DNA of 32,237 nucleotides from Lentisphaerota bacterium (GTDB taxonomy: Bacteria > Verrucomicrobiota > Lentisphaeria > Victivallales > Victivallaceae). The notes under the pieces are model-generated. The model saw only the letters and a program-made list of their open reading frames with translations. It had not been told where the DNA came from and searched no databases. Position numbers and translations under genes: made by a program. Each line of letters starts with the position of its first letter. Within the stretch, counting starts at the first letter, position 1. Below, piece by piece: positions 1 to 7,920 of this stretch. The stretch lies in assembly GCA_015061625.1 (NCBI GenBank), contig SUWG01000030.1, positions 1-32,237 on the forward strand. Direction: 5' to 3'.

Positions 1-17
1 AAAGAATACCGCTTTTC

Positions 18-839
18 TTGAAAAGAGGAGTGGGGTTTGGGGAGAGGGGAAAAACCTCTTTTCCCGTGAAAAGAAGTTTTTCCCCTCTTCCCAAGAGCGC
101 ATTCACTTTGATAGAATTGCTCGTGGTCATTGCCATCATCGCTATTCTGGCAGCGATCCTGCTTCCTGCACTCAATTCCGCCCGTGAGCGCGGCCGGTCG
201 GCAAGTTGTATCAACAATCTCAAACAGCAGGGCATGGGATTTCAGATGTATGCGCAAAACAGCGATGATTTCGTCCTGCGTTATACTTACAACTTCATTC
301 AAGGGACAAACTGTTCCTGGATCGGTTATATGGTCAGTACCGGATTGAGCGAATCCGGAACTTTTATGTGTCCTTCTTTGGCCGATATCAGTGTCGCCAA
401 TAAAAGTCAATCTTATGTTTCGGTAATCACCGCAACCGGGGTTACGCAAGGAATCACTTACAGCGGTTACGGTATAAATTACAAATATGCCGGAAGCGGC
501 CGGTATGTCCGTGGTACCGATACTAAACGCAACTGGTCGGATTGCAATGCAAAACTTACTGATTTGCCGGAAGCATCAAGAATGCTTTTCACTATTGATA
601 CCTGCCAGATGGTCGGTGGAGAAAAAAGCGGTTACTACCGTATTGATGTGATACAACAGACCAGTGCCAGTTACGGAAATCCGGATGGCCGGCATAACGG
701 CAGTGCCAATCTTCTTTACGGCGATGGTCATGCCGGTACCACGGACAAACTGGATACCACCAATCCGTATAAAACTCTTGACCCGAAAGATGGGCGTGGC
801 GGCAGTGCAATTTTCAACGGTTACAGGGACTTGATCTGA
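18..839 (+). CDS. Prepilin-type pseudopilin (type II secretion/type IV pilus-like), 5' end uncertain
   Basis: The protein carries the class III prepilin signature [20 protein letters not shown] starting at about residue 29, followed by a C-terminal globular part with a YGDGHA motif, typical of the large pseudopilin families of Lentisphaerota and Planctomycetota. A prepilin peptidase would be expected to cut just before the Phe and methylate it; the hydrophobic helix would anchor the protein in the inner membrane or pack it into a pseudopilus. The leader ([11 protein letters not shown]...SPLPKSA) is long and basic. The start is doubtful: TTG at 18 and GTG at 66 both lack a ribosome-binding site, and the frame is open to the left edge, so the true start may lie outside the window. 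The stop is 4 nt before the next ATG, so the gene is probably translationally coupled to the large glycosidase-like gene downstream. The exact role of such pseudopilins is unknown. Confidence 0.85.
   Translation: MKRGVGFGERGKTSFPVKRSFSPLPKSAFTLIELLVVIAIIAILAAILLPALNSARERGRSASCINNLKQQGMGFQMYAQNSDDFVLRYTYNFIQGTNCSWIGYMVSTGLSESGTFMCPSLADISVANKSQSYVSVITATGVTQGITYSGYGINYKYAGSGRYVRGTDTKRNWSDCNAKLTDLPEASRMLFTIDTCQMVGGEKSGYYRIDVIQQTSASYGNPDGRHNGSANLLYGDGHAGTTDKLDTTNPYKTLDPKDGRGGSAIFNGYRDLI
36..95 (+). repeat. Long imperfect inverted repeat inside the pseudopilin leader codons
   Basis: The arms 36-63 and 68-95 pair over 28 positions around the 4-nt loop ccgt. I find one mismatch (56 with 75) and a few G-T wobbles (42/89, 36/95); the core gaggggaaaaac pairs exactly with gtttttcccctc. 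The hairpin encodes the leader just before the Phe of the prepilin motif (codon 102-104). There is no T-run after it, so it does not look like an intrinsic terminator. Confidence 0.85.
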
Positions 840-843
840 TAAA

Positions 844-3774
844 ATGAAGCGGTTGATTTTATTTGCAGGGGCTTTTTGTGCCTTTTTTCAGGCCTTCGGC
901 GACCCGATGCCGGATGCTGATGCCAGACGTTATCTGGCGGAATTGGCACAGAACAGCCGTACCTATCAGCGGCGCACTCCCCGGATGCACATTTTCAGCC
1001 GGGCACAGTTGAAATATGGTTTACAGCGCAACGATTTTCTGTTGCGATGGTGTGACCGCCCATTGATGCAGGATTCATCTTTTGCAACGAGCGGTAATTT
1101 TACCGTGGATAATTCGGGGAATTTTTCTTCGACCGGATTTATCAATCCCCGCAGTTATCAGGTGGAATCTTTTCTGTTGCGCCGCTTTCATCTTTCCGGT
1201 TTTGCTTTCTTTCCGGAAACCACCGGCAGACGTGACATTTACAATCATGTCGGCAGGGAAGGTACCGCAGATATCATGTTGCTGCCGGAGTTGTTCTTCC
1301 AATTTTCCACTTTTGATGACGCCCAGCTGGAAGCCCGCTGTCAGGCGGCGGCCGAGGCGTTGAATAATCCGCATACTTTCCGGATCGACGGCAAGGTGGT
1401 CATCACCAGTTATCCGGCGTGCAGTGAGCGTGAACTTGAAGTATGGGCAAGATTCCGGGAGGAGTTGCGCCGCCGGCACGGCGATAAATTTATCGTCATG
1501 CCGTGGCTGGTGTTGAATCACGGCATCAAGCCGACCGGAGCAAACGGTCAGTGGAGCGTGGCGGATATTCAGCGGATGCAGGAGCGTTTGCGCACCTATT
1601 TGCGTAAAGTCGATGGTTTTTATTACAATACTCCGCCGTTCTACAACCGCCGTTATCAGTGGGAATTTGACCGCACCGTGGCGATCCCCATTATCCACAG
1701 TGTACTCAATGAACCGGAATTCCGCAACAAATATCTTGGTTGGGGCGTGAAAGTCGGTCACATGAATTGCCACCATCAACCTTTTTCTGCAGATGCTTTC
1801 GGTACTGATATGCTCCGTGGTTCTGTGGAAGCCGCAGTGCTGGCAAAGGCTGATTTTGTCAACTGTGTCGAATGGGATGAGGAAAATGAAAACACCTGTT
1901 TCCGCCCGTTGACCACGACCGGATTTTCCACGCTGCGTTTGATCCGGGCATTTGAACAAATGGCAAACAACCAGGGCCGCTTCACCATGCTTGAGGGTGA
2001 CGATCCGTCGATCCCGAATCTGGTGTTAAGTTACCGCCGGGTGGTTTCTGCCGGAGAGTTGCTGGAGTTTGAAGTGGCCAATATACCCGATGGCACTGCT
2101 CCGGGGGATTGGCAGATATCTTTGTCACTGGTGGATAATGACGGTAAAGTTGTGCGTACTTTTCCGGCGAAAACGCTCAAAGGCGACCGGATCAATGCGA
2201 TACTTTTCACCGTGCCCAGTGAAATATTGCTCAATCACCGTTTTCTCAATCCGGTGCTGACGGTCAACGGCAGAGTTTTCGATGCCGGATTTTACCCGTT
2301 GGAGATCCGCACCTGGTGGCATTGGGACTATCTCTGGGCGAAACACGTTTTGCGTGATATCCCGCAGAATACTTCGGTTGCCATGCACTTATCCGAACCG
2401 GATGAGTACGGTTTGATTGCCGCCACGGTAAAGGTGTCTTCACCTGAAGTGTTGCGGAGTATTGAGATCATTACCGGAGATAATGTGGTAGCTTACAGCC
2501 ATTCGGATAATGGAGAATTTTTCCGGGAAACAGCGGAATTGGCCGGATTCAGGGTTTCCATTCAGGGATCGGTGAAAAGCGAATATATGCTTGACGGGTA
2601 TATCAAATTGATCAATGTACCCGGATTGCAGGTTTCTCCGAGAACCGCTTATACCGGTACGGATGATCACTGGGTATTTCCGAAACGCATCCAGAATGAG
2701 AATATGTTGCACCGTTATTTCACCATTCCCCGCAGTGCGTTGGAAAATGCTGAAATCGAAATCCATCTGCCGGGCATGGCTGAACACCGCCGGATAAAAC
2801 TTGCGGATGTTATGCGTGACGGTTCGATTGCCATTCCCGGACCGCACAGCATCAATCTGGTGATCACCCGCAATAATTTTCAGGCCAGAATGCCGGAACC
2901 GCTGACGGGTAAAGAGTATGAATTTACCGTATATTTGCGGCCGGATCTGCCGGAAGCCGGATTCTTTGTGCAGACGGTGGATGCCAAATACCGGATTTTC
3001 CGCAGCCGGAAAATATCAGTTTGGAAACCTTCCGGCAGAAGGCAGGGATTTCACGTCTTTTCCGTGGCATTGAACCGCCGCCGTCTGGTCTTTGCCGATG
3101 CTGATTTGTTGCGGACTTTGACTTGGGATTTTTCCGGCACGAGAGGTTCGGTAGTTCCATCAAACATCGGCAGCCGCTGGGATGGTATTCTGGGCGGTTA
3201 TGTGCCGCTGGTCACCGGTTTCGGTTCCGGTGAAAGGGCATACGGCAACGCGCTGCGGGGTTATCTTGCCCGGCACATTTTGCCGGATACCACTCCGGAA
3301 GTGGTGGTGGATGACGGCATCCCGGCGTTGCAGTTTGACGGCAGTCAATATCTGGCTCTGCCGATGGCAATGATCCCGCCTTTTGCCGGATTCAAAGTGG
3401 AAATGGAAGTTTTTATCGGCGCAAAAAATGACAAAGCGCAGGCGTTGCTTTCTGATTCCCGGCAGGGCTTTACCCTGTTGCTCAATAAAGGTGCAGTGCC
3501 GACGGCATACGTTTACCGCAATCAGTATGCTGAAACAGATGGCCGACAGGCGTTTGTTTATACCACCGGCGGCGCACTCAAGGAGAACAGTTGGAATAAA
3601 ATAGTTGTTTATTCCAATCAGCAGGCCCTTTGGATCGAGGTCAACGGTATTGCCGGCGATCCGATTCCTTCCGGCGGTTATCACCGTTATCCGCGTTCAA
3701 CCAGTTGCGGTGCATCGGATAACGGGGAATTTTTCGTCGGCAGGATCCGGAATTTGAAAATCACACCATTTTAA
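844..3774 (+). CDS. Secreted glycoside hydrolase-like protein (GH71/GH99-like barrel) with C-terminal LamG-like domain
   Basis: A 976-residue protein with a clear signal peptide (MKRLILFAGAFCAFFQAFG, cleavage near residue 19). Residues about 35-375 read like an alpha/beta barrel: stretches such as DGKVVITSYP, KVDGFYYNTPPFY, GWGVKVGHMN and ADFVNCVEWDEENENTC resemble strand ends of GH71/GH99-type barrels, with acidic residues (EWDEENE) late in the barrel that could be catalytic. The middle part is beta-rich. From about residue 800 the sequence resembles a concanavalin/LamG sandwich (LQFDGSQYLALP, NSWNKIVVYSNQ, FVGRIRNLKITPF), which usually binds glycan. The gene starts 4 nt after the pseudopilin stop. 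The barrel assignment is by resemblance only; another unclassified glycosidase family is possible. Function in glycan degradation outside the cytoplasm is inferred. Confidence 0.6.
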   Translation: MKRLILFAGAFCAFFQAFGDPMPDADARRYLAELAQNSRTYQRRTPRMHIFSRAQLKYGLQRNDFLLRWCDRPLMQDSSFATSGNFTVDNSGNFSSTGFINPRSYQVESFLLRRFHLSGFAFFPETTGRRDIYNHVGREGTADIMLLPELFFQFSTFDDAQLEARCQAAAEALNNPHTFRIDGKVVITSYPACSERELEVWARFREELRRRHGDKFIVMPWLVLNHGIKPTGANGQWSVADIQRMQERLRTYLRKVDGFYYNTPPFYNRRYQWEFDRTVAIPIIHSVLNEPEFRNKYLGWGVKVGHMNCHHQPFSADAFGTDMLRGSVEAAVLAKADFVNCVEWDEENENTCFRPLTTTGFSTLRLIRAFEQMANNQGRFTMLEGDDPSIPNLVLSYRRVVSAGELLEFEVANIPDGTAPGDWQISLSLVDNDGKVVRTFPAKTLKGDRINAILFTVPSEILLNHRFLNPVLTVNGRVFDAGFYPLEIRTWWHWDYLWAKHVLRDIPQNTSVAMHLSEPDEYGLIAATVKVSSPEVLRSIEIITGDNVVAYSHSDNGEFFRETAELAGFRVSIQGSVKSEYMLDGYIKLINVPGLQVSPRTAYTGTDDHWVFPKRIQNENMLHRYFTIPRSALENAEIEIHLPGMAEHRRIKLADVMRDGSIAIPGPHSINLVITRNNFQARMPEPLTGKEYEFTVYLRPDLPEAGFFVQTVDAKYRIFRSRKISVWKPSGRRQGFHVFSVALNRRRLVFADADLLRTLTWDFSGTRGSVVPSNIGSRWDGILGGYVPLVTGFGSGERAYGNALRGYLARHILPDTTPEVVVDDGIPALQFDGSQYLALPMAMIPPFAGFKVEMEVFIGAKNDKAQALLSDSRQGFTLLLNKGAVPTAYVYRNQYAETDGRQAFVYTTGGALKENSWNKIVVYSNQQALWIEVNGIAGDPIPSGGYHRYPRSTSCGASDNGEFFVGRIRNLKITPF

Positions 3775-3796
3775 GAAAGGTTTCAGGTGAAAAATT

Positions 3797-5065
3797 ATGA
3801 AAAGTTCAGATAAATTCAGTTTTGCCCATTTTACGGATATTCACATCGGCACGTCGGTAAATCCGGCGATGACAGCGGCCAATTTGACCTGGGCATTGAG
3901 TGAATTGGAAACTTTTGATCCCAAGCCGGAAGTGATTATTTGTTCCGGAGATTCAGTTTGTGACGGAACCAGAGAGGAACTGGCAGAATTCAAAGGATTT
4001 ATGGATAAATCCTCTATTCCGTGGCACGCATTGCCTGCCAATCACGATCTGTGGGGTGAGGAGAGCGATGATGTCTGGCAGGAGATTATCGGTCCAATGC
4101 GCAAAAGCGCGGTGGTCGGCAACTTCAAATTTCTGATGTGGAACGATATCAAACGTGTGGAAAACGGTTGGCTCAATTCTCTGCCGAAAGAGGAATATGC
4201 GTGGCTTGAATCCGAGTTGATCGATGCTGAAAAACGTGATCTCAATGTTATTGCCGCCATTCATAATCCGATGGATCTGCGCAATAAATATACTACTCAC
4301 TTTACCCGCTGGAGCAATGAAGATACTGAAAAATTGATGTCGCTTTTTGCCCGTTACAACGTCAAAGCGGTCATCAGCGGCGATTATCATGTCAACGATT
4401 GCTGGCAGATAAATGGTGTGACCAATATCAATTCCGCTTCTCTGGCGGGATTTATCTGGAATGGTCAGGATAACTTTCCGGTCAAGCCGGGATACCGGCT
4501 TTTTGACTGGGATGGGGAAACTTTGCGTACATTCTGGCGGCAGGGGTCTTATTGGAATTTACCGGGCAGTCCGGAAAAGAAACAGCGTTATTGCTGGACA
4601 TGGGAGTTGTATCACTTCCGCGAAGCCGGGAATATGTATTGGCCGATCATGCATTATGAAAGAGCGCAGGTCAGTTTGAATGCCATCGGCGGAGTGTGGA
4701 CCGGTGGCGCACGTCCGGTATTCCGCAAGATGTTCATTTTTGACCAAACCAAACTTCAGGCACAGAGTTTCTCGCAACTTTTGAATGTCACCAGAGTCAG
4801 TTGGAGTTTGAATGAAAATGATTGGCGGCCGATGAACAAGGTCTGGAATGGCATCTGGGATGAATGGGAAGCCGATTTTGATCCCGATGAATTCCGCGGT
4901 GGAGAATATTTGTTGAAAGTCATGGCAGAAACCGATGCCGGAGCCAAATATTACGACACCGTGCCGGTGGTGCTGTGCGGGCCGAGAAATGCTCCGCGGG
5001 GCACCGCACCGGTTGTTGCCGGAGGATTGGAAGTCCGGCAGGCATTCCGGATTCCGTTTGATTGA
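3797..5065 (+). CDS. Calcineurin-like metallophosphoesterase
   Basis: The order of motifs is that of binuclear metallophosphoesterases: DIH (D14, H16), GDSVCDG (D52), NHD (N82-H83-D84), a histidine in AAIHNP (H156) and GDYHVND (H198). The third motif is ANHD rather than the usual GNHD and the last is GDYH rather than GHxH, so the metal site is slightly unusual but all ligands appear present. The catalytic domain ends near residue 230; residues about 290-420 are beta-rich and may form an Ig-like C-terminal domain (EYLLKVMAETDAGA), as in several purple-acid or cyclic-nucleotide phosphoesterase relatives. No signal peptide is seen, so it is probably cytoplasmic. It lies 22 nt after the glycosidase gene and 13 nt before the oxidoreductase gene. 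The substrate is unknown; a phosphorylated sugar or phosphodiester released from the target glycan is only a guess. Confidence 0.85.
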   Translation: MKSSDKFSFAHFTDIHIGTSVNPAMTAANLTWALSELETFDPKPEVIICSGDSVCDGTREELAEFKGFMDKSSIPWHALPANHDLWGEESDDVWQEIIGPMRKSAVVGNFKFLMWNDIKRVENGWLNSLPKEEYAWLESELIDAEKRDLNVIAAIHNPMDLRNKYTTHFTRWSNEDTEKLMSLFARYNVKAVISGDYHVNDCWQINGVTNINSASLAGFIWNGQDNFPVKPGYRLFDWDGETLRTFWRQGSYWNLPGSPEKKQRYCWTWELYHFREAGNMYWPIMHYERAQVSLNAIGGVWTGGARPVFRKMFIFDQTKLQAQSFSQLLNVTRVSWSLNENDWRPMNKVWNGIWDEWEADFDPDEFRGGEYLLKVMAETDAGAKYYDTVPVVLCGPRNAPRGTAPVVAGGLEVRQAFRIPFD

Positions 5066-5067
5066 TC

Positions 5068-5074
5068 AGGAGGT
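5068..5074 (+). promoter_or_regulatory. Ribosome-binding site fixing the oxidoreductase start
   Basis: The heptamer aggaggt is a full Shine-Dalgarno match placed 4 nt before the ATG at 5079. The reading frame is open further upstream (to 4935), inside the phosphoesterase gene, but that extension has no such signal and the FAD motif would then lie unusually far in. Confidence 0.85.
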
Positions 5075-5078
5075 GGGA

Positions 5079-7295
5079 ATGTATAAAAGCAATAAAAATC
5101 ATCCCGATTTCAACGAGGTTATCCATGCTGAATTGCTGGTTGTCGGTGGTGGTGTCGCCGGAGTAACGGCGGCATTGGCGGCGGCCAGAGAGGGAGTTAA
5201 AACGGTTCTGATCCATAACCGCCCGGTTTTAGGTGGAGTTTCCAGTGTCGAATATGGCGATGGTGATGCCCGTTGTGTCAATGGAGCATATAATTACACG
5301 CATCGAAACGCCAGAGAGTGCGGAATAATTGAGGAGTTGAAAAACTCCAATGGCTGGCACTTCGCCAATGGTTATTCATCCTGCTGGAGTCAGGTTTTGA
5401 GAGAGGCCGTTGAAAGTGAAAAATTGATCACTTTGTTGATGAATACCGAGGCTTTGGCAGTGGAAATGGCTGACGGGCGGATCCGGGCAGTCAAAGCGCG
5501 CGGACTGGGTACGGAAATAAATTATACGGTTTATGCCGCAACTTTTATCGATGCCAGCGGGGATGGTTTTTTTGCCGCTTCCGGTGCAGAATACCGCATG
5601 GGGCGCGAGGGAAAAGATGAATTCGGTGAATCTCTGGCGCCGGAGTTGCCGGATGACAAGACTATGGGCAGTTCTATCGCTTTCCGGGCGGTTGATGCCG
5701 GGCATCCGGTAAAATTCAAAGCCCCGGCCGGAGCGTATCATTTTGATTCTGATGCGGATTTGCCTTTCCGCACTCATTCCAACCCGAAAAAAGGTTACTG
5801 GTGGTTGGAATATGGCGGCATTCTGGATACCATCCGTGATAATGAAAAAATTTATCAGGAGTTGCGCAATATTCTTTTCGGCATTTGGGATCATGTGAAA
5901 AACGGTGGCGATCACGGCGCGGATAACTATGTTATCGACTGGATTTCTCCCATCCCCGGCAAACGGGAATCCCGCCGTTTTACGGGAGAGATGATCCTGA
6001 CCCAAAATGATATTATGAGCGACCGGGAGTTCCCGGATGCGGTAGCTTACGGCGGTTGGCCGATCGACATTCATCCGCCGGAAGGTATTTTTGCGCCGGG
6101 GCATCCAGGCAGTGAACCGCCGTTTTTCTTTCCGCCGCTTTATGCGATCCCGTTCCGGGTGCTTTATTCCGTGAATATTCCCAATTTGATGATGGCGGGA
6201 CGTAACATCAGTGTTTCTCATGTCGCATTGGGCACGACCCGGTTGATGGCGACTTGTGCGTTGTGCGCTCAAGCAGTGGGCAGTGCGGCGGCTTTGATGA
6301 AAAAATATGAGTGTACTCCGGCTGAAATTTATCGGGAACATCTTACTGAATTGCGGGTTTTACTGCAAAAGAATGACAGCGTATTACCGGGGCGTCCGGT
6401 AGTGGTGGATGATGATCTTTGCCGCAGTGCCGTATTGACGGCATCTTCGGCATTGACTTTGCCGAAGGTGGATGTCGATGGCTGGGAAAATTTGACGTGG
6501 GAGCCGAAAAACTCTCTTGATCCCTGTGATGTTCCGCCGGAAGATCGCAGAAAAGGTCAGCATTTCATCATAACGACAGAATTTTTGCAGTCGGTTTCGC
6601 TGGTATTGAATAATGCGGCGCAGGAAACATTACCGGTTACTGCCAGAATACGCAAAGACGATTTCAGTGATGATCTGGCAGTTGTAACGGTGTCGGTCGT
6701 TCCCGGTGAAAATCAGGTTGTGAAGTTTGATTTTGACCTGAATACACTTCCGAGAGAATATGTGCTGATCCTTGATCCGCAGGAAGATGTGGCGTTTGCA
6801 ACCGGCAAGACGCACTTGCCGGGAATATTCCGTAAGGCCGATGGTTGCTATCACAATTTCAACAATATGGTTATGCAGATCGTGCCGGAGCAACGGCCGT
6901 ATGAGGTGGAAAATCTGCAAAATGATTATGGCCGTCCGGCAGCGGGCAAACCGAATATCTGGATCGCTCAACCGGGATTTCCGCAGTCGGTGGATGTCAG
7001 ATGGGAAAATGAAGTTACGTTTGACCGTCTGGATTTGGTTTTCGATACCAATTTGGATGAATACCGTTATAATGCGATCGCTCCGGAGTGTATCCGTGAT
7101 TTTCAGGTCATCGCAGAAAAAGCTGGAAAAACGGTCGTTTTGCTGGATGAAAAGGATAATTATTGCCGCTTCCGGCGTTTCGATTTTGCGGAACCGCTGA
7201 CTGTCAGAAATTTACAGATAAAATTGCTGGCTTCAAATGGTGATAAATTTGCCCGAATGTATGGAATCCATGCTTATTTGAGAAATAAAAAGTGA
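5079..7295 (+). CDS. FAD-dependent oxidoreductase (FAD_oxidored type) with C-terminal discoidin-like domain
   Basis: A 738-residue protein. The dinucleotide-binding motif GGGVAG lies at residues 23-28, followed by AALAAAREG and the ribose-binding acidic/His region; LGGVSS matches the family's second FAD contact, and NLMMAGRNISVSHVALGTTRLMATCA is the typical C-terminal FAD-closing segment of the FAD_oxidored family often found beside polysaccharide-degrading genes. The part after about residue 560 is beta-rich and ends like a discoidin/F5-8C domain (FDRLDLVFDTN, IRDFQVIAE, ARMYGIHAYL). No signal peptide. The start is set by a strong ribosome-binding site. It sits between a phosphoesterase and a small secreted protein in one operon. 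The family's substrates are mostly unknown; oxidation of a sugar or an aglycone linked to it is inferred from context only. Confidence 0.85.
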   Translation: MYKSNKNHPDFNEVIHAELLVVGGGVAGVTAALAAAREGVKTVLIHNRPVLGGVSSVEYGDGDARCVNGAYNYTHRNARECGIIEELKNSNGWHFANGYSSCWSQVLREAVESEKLITLLMNTEALAVEMADGRIRAVKARGLGTEINYTVYAATFIDASGDGFFAASGAEYRMGREGKDEFGESLAPELPDDKTMGSSIAFRAVDAGHPVKFKAPAGAYHFDSDADLPFRTHSNPKKGYWWLEYGGILDTIRDNEKIYQELRNILFGIWDHVKNGGDHGADNYVIDWISPIPGKRESRRFTGEMILTQNDIMSDREFPDAVAYGGWPIDIHPPEGIFAPGHPGSEPPFFFPPLYAIPFRVLYSVNIPNLMMAGRNISVSHVALGTTRLMATCALCAQAVGSAAALMKKYECTPAEIYREHLTELRVLLQKNDSVLPGRPVVVDDDLCRSAVLTASSALTLPKVDVDGWENLTWEPKNSLDPCDVPPEDRRKGQHFIITTEFLQSVSLVLNNAAQETLPVTARIRKDDFSDDLAVVTVSVVPGENQVVKFDFDLNTLPREYVLILDPQEDVAFATGKTHLPGIFRKADGCYHNFNNMVMQIVPEQRPYEVENLQNDYGRPAAGKPNIWIAQPGFPQSVDVRWENEVTFDRLDLVFDTNLDEYRYNAIAPECIRDFQVIAEKAGKTVVLLDEKDNYCRFRRFDFAEPLTVRNLQIKLLASNGDKFARMYGIHAYLRNKK

Positions 7296-7302
7296 GGAAA
7301 AA

Positions 7303-7854
7303 ATGAAAAAATTTATTTTATTGACGATGCTCTTTATGGCGGCACTTACGCTTCATGCTTTGGATGCGGTACGGGTGGATGTGCGTTGTCCCGGCGGCAT
7401 GAGTGTTGCTCAAGTCAGTGCTGAAGGTTTGAGTGTTGCAACTACTCCGGCACGGGCGACGGAAAATATCACCAATATCGTGTTGATGTCCGGTAATCTG
7501 AATGATCAGTGGCAGAAGTTTGAATTTACTTTCACTCCGGCAGCTGACGGCAGGATTGCACTGCGTTTTCACACTCCGGGCTCACGCAATGTGCAGGCGA
7601 TCAAGCCGGTGTTGATCGATGATGTCCAGGTAATCGGCGGTACTTTACTTAACGGCAGTTTTGAAATTGTGCAGAACAACCGTCCGGCCAACTGGGGATT
7701 CGGAAAAAATGCTGCTGTAATTACCGGTGAATTGGTCTACGATGGCGAAAGATGTGTCAGAGTGATCTTTAACAGCGGTATGGCGACACAAATCATGATT
7801 GTTACCGGTGGGGAAAAGGTGACGGTCTCTTTCCGGGCCCGCCTTGCCCAATAA
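7303..7854 (+). CDS. Small secreted carbohydrate-binding-like beta-sandwich protein
   Basis: A 183-residue protein with a signal peptide (MKKFILLTMLFMAALTLHA). The mature part has the pattern of CBM4/9/16-type jelly rolls: QWQKFEFTFTPAADGRIALRF, followed by IDDVQVIGGTLLNGSFEIV and, at the end, GGEKVTVSFRARLAQ. The LLNGSFE segment normally opens a new CBM domain, so the gene looks like one complete sandwich followed by a second one that stops early; either the protein is naturally short or it has lost its C-terminus. It begins 7 nt after the oxidoreductase stop with the ribosome-binding site gagg, and is the last gene before a terminator. No catalytic residues are recognisable. Confidence 0.7.
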   Translation: MKKFILLTMLFMAALTLHALDAVRVDVRCPGGMSVAQVSAEGLSVATTPARATENITNIVLMSGNLNDQWQKFEFTFTPAADGRIALRFHTPGSRNVQAIKPVLIDDVQVIGGTLLNGSFEIVQNNRPANWGFGKNAAVITGELVYDGERCVRVIFNSGMATQIMIVTGGEKVTVSFRARLAQ

Positions 7855-7879
7855 ACATTTCAGTGATGTAAAAATCCGG

Positions 7880-7920
7880 CCGTTGCCATTGTTCAACGAT
7901 GATGGCAACGGTTGTTTTTT
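7880..7920 (+). terminator. Rho-independent terminator between convergent genes
   Basis: A perfect 10-bp stem (ccgttgccat, 7880-7889, with atggcaacgg, 7902-7911) and a 12-nt loop are followed by ttgtttttt. It ends the first operon. On the opposite strand the stem is followed, after a few bases, by a T-rich run (the complement of aaaaat at about 7870-7875), so it may also serve the convergent comM operon. Confidence 0.85.

Noticed and set aside
1075..1959. Long open frame on the - strand opposite the glycosidase-like gene
   Set aside because: It lies wholly inside the well-supported + strand gene, shows no family motif and reflects codon bias of that gene. Similar frames at 5376-6341, 13709-14845 and 28079-29113 on the - strand were dropped for the same reason.
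4935..5078. Upstream extension of the FAD oxidoreductase frame
   Set aside because: It overlaps the end of the phosphoesterase gene, has no ribosome-binding site, and the ATG at 5079 follows a full aggaggt site.
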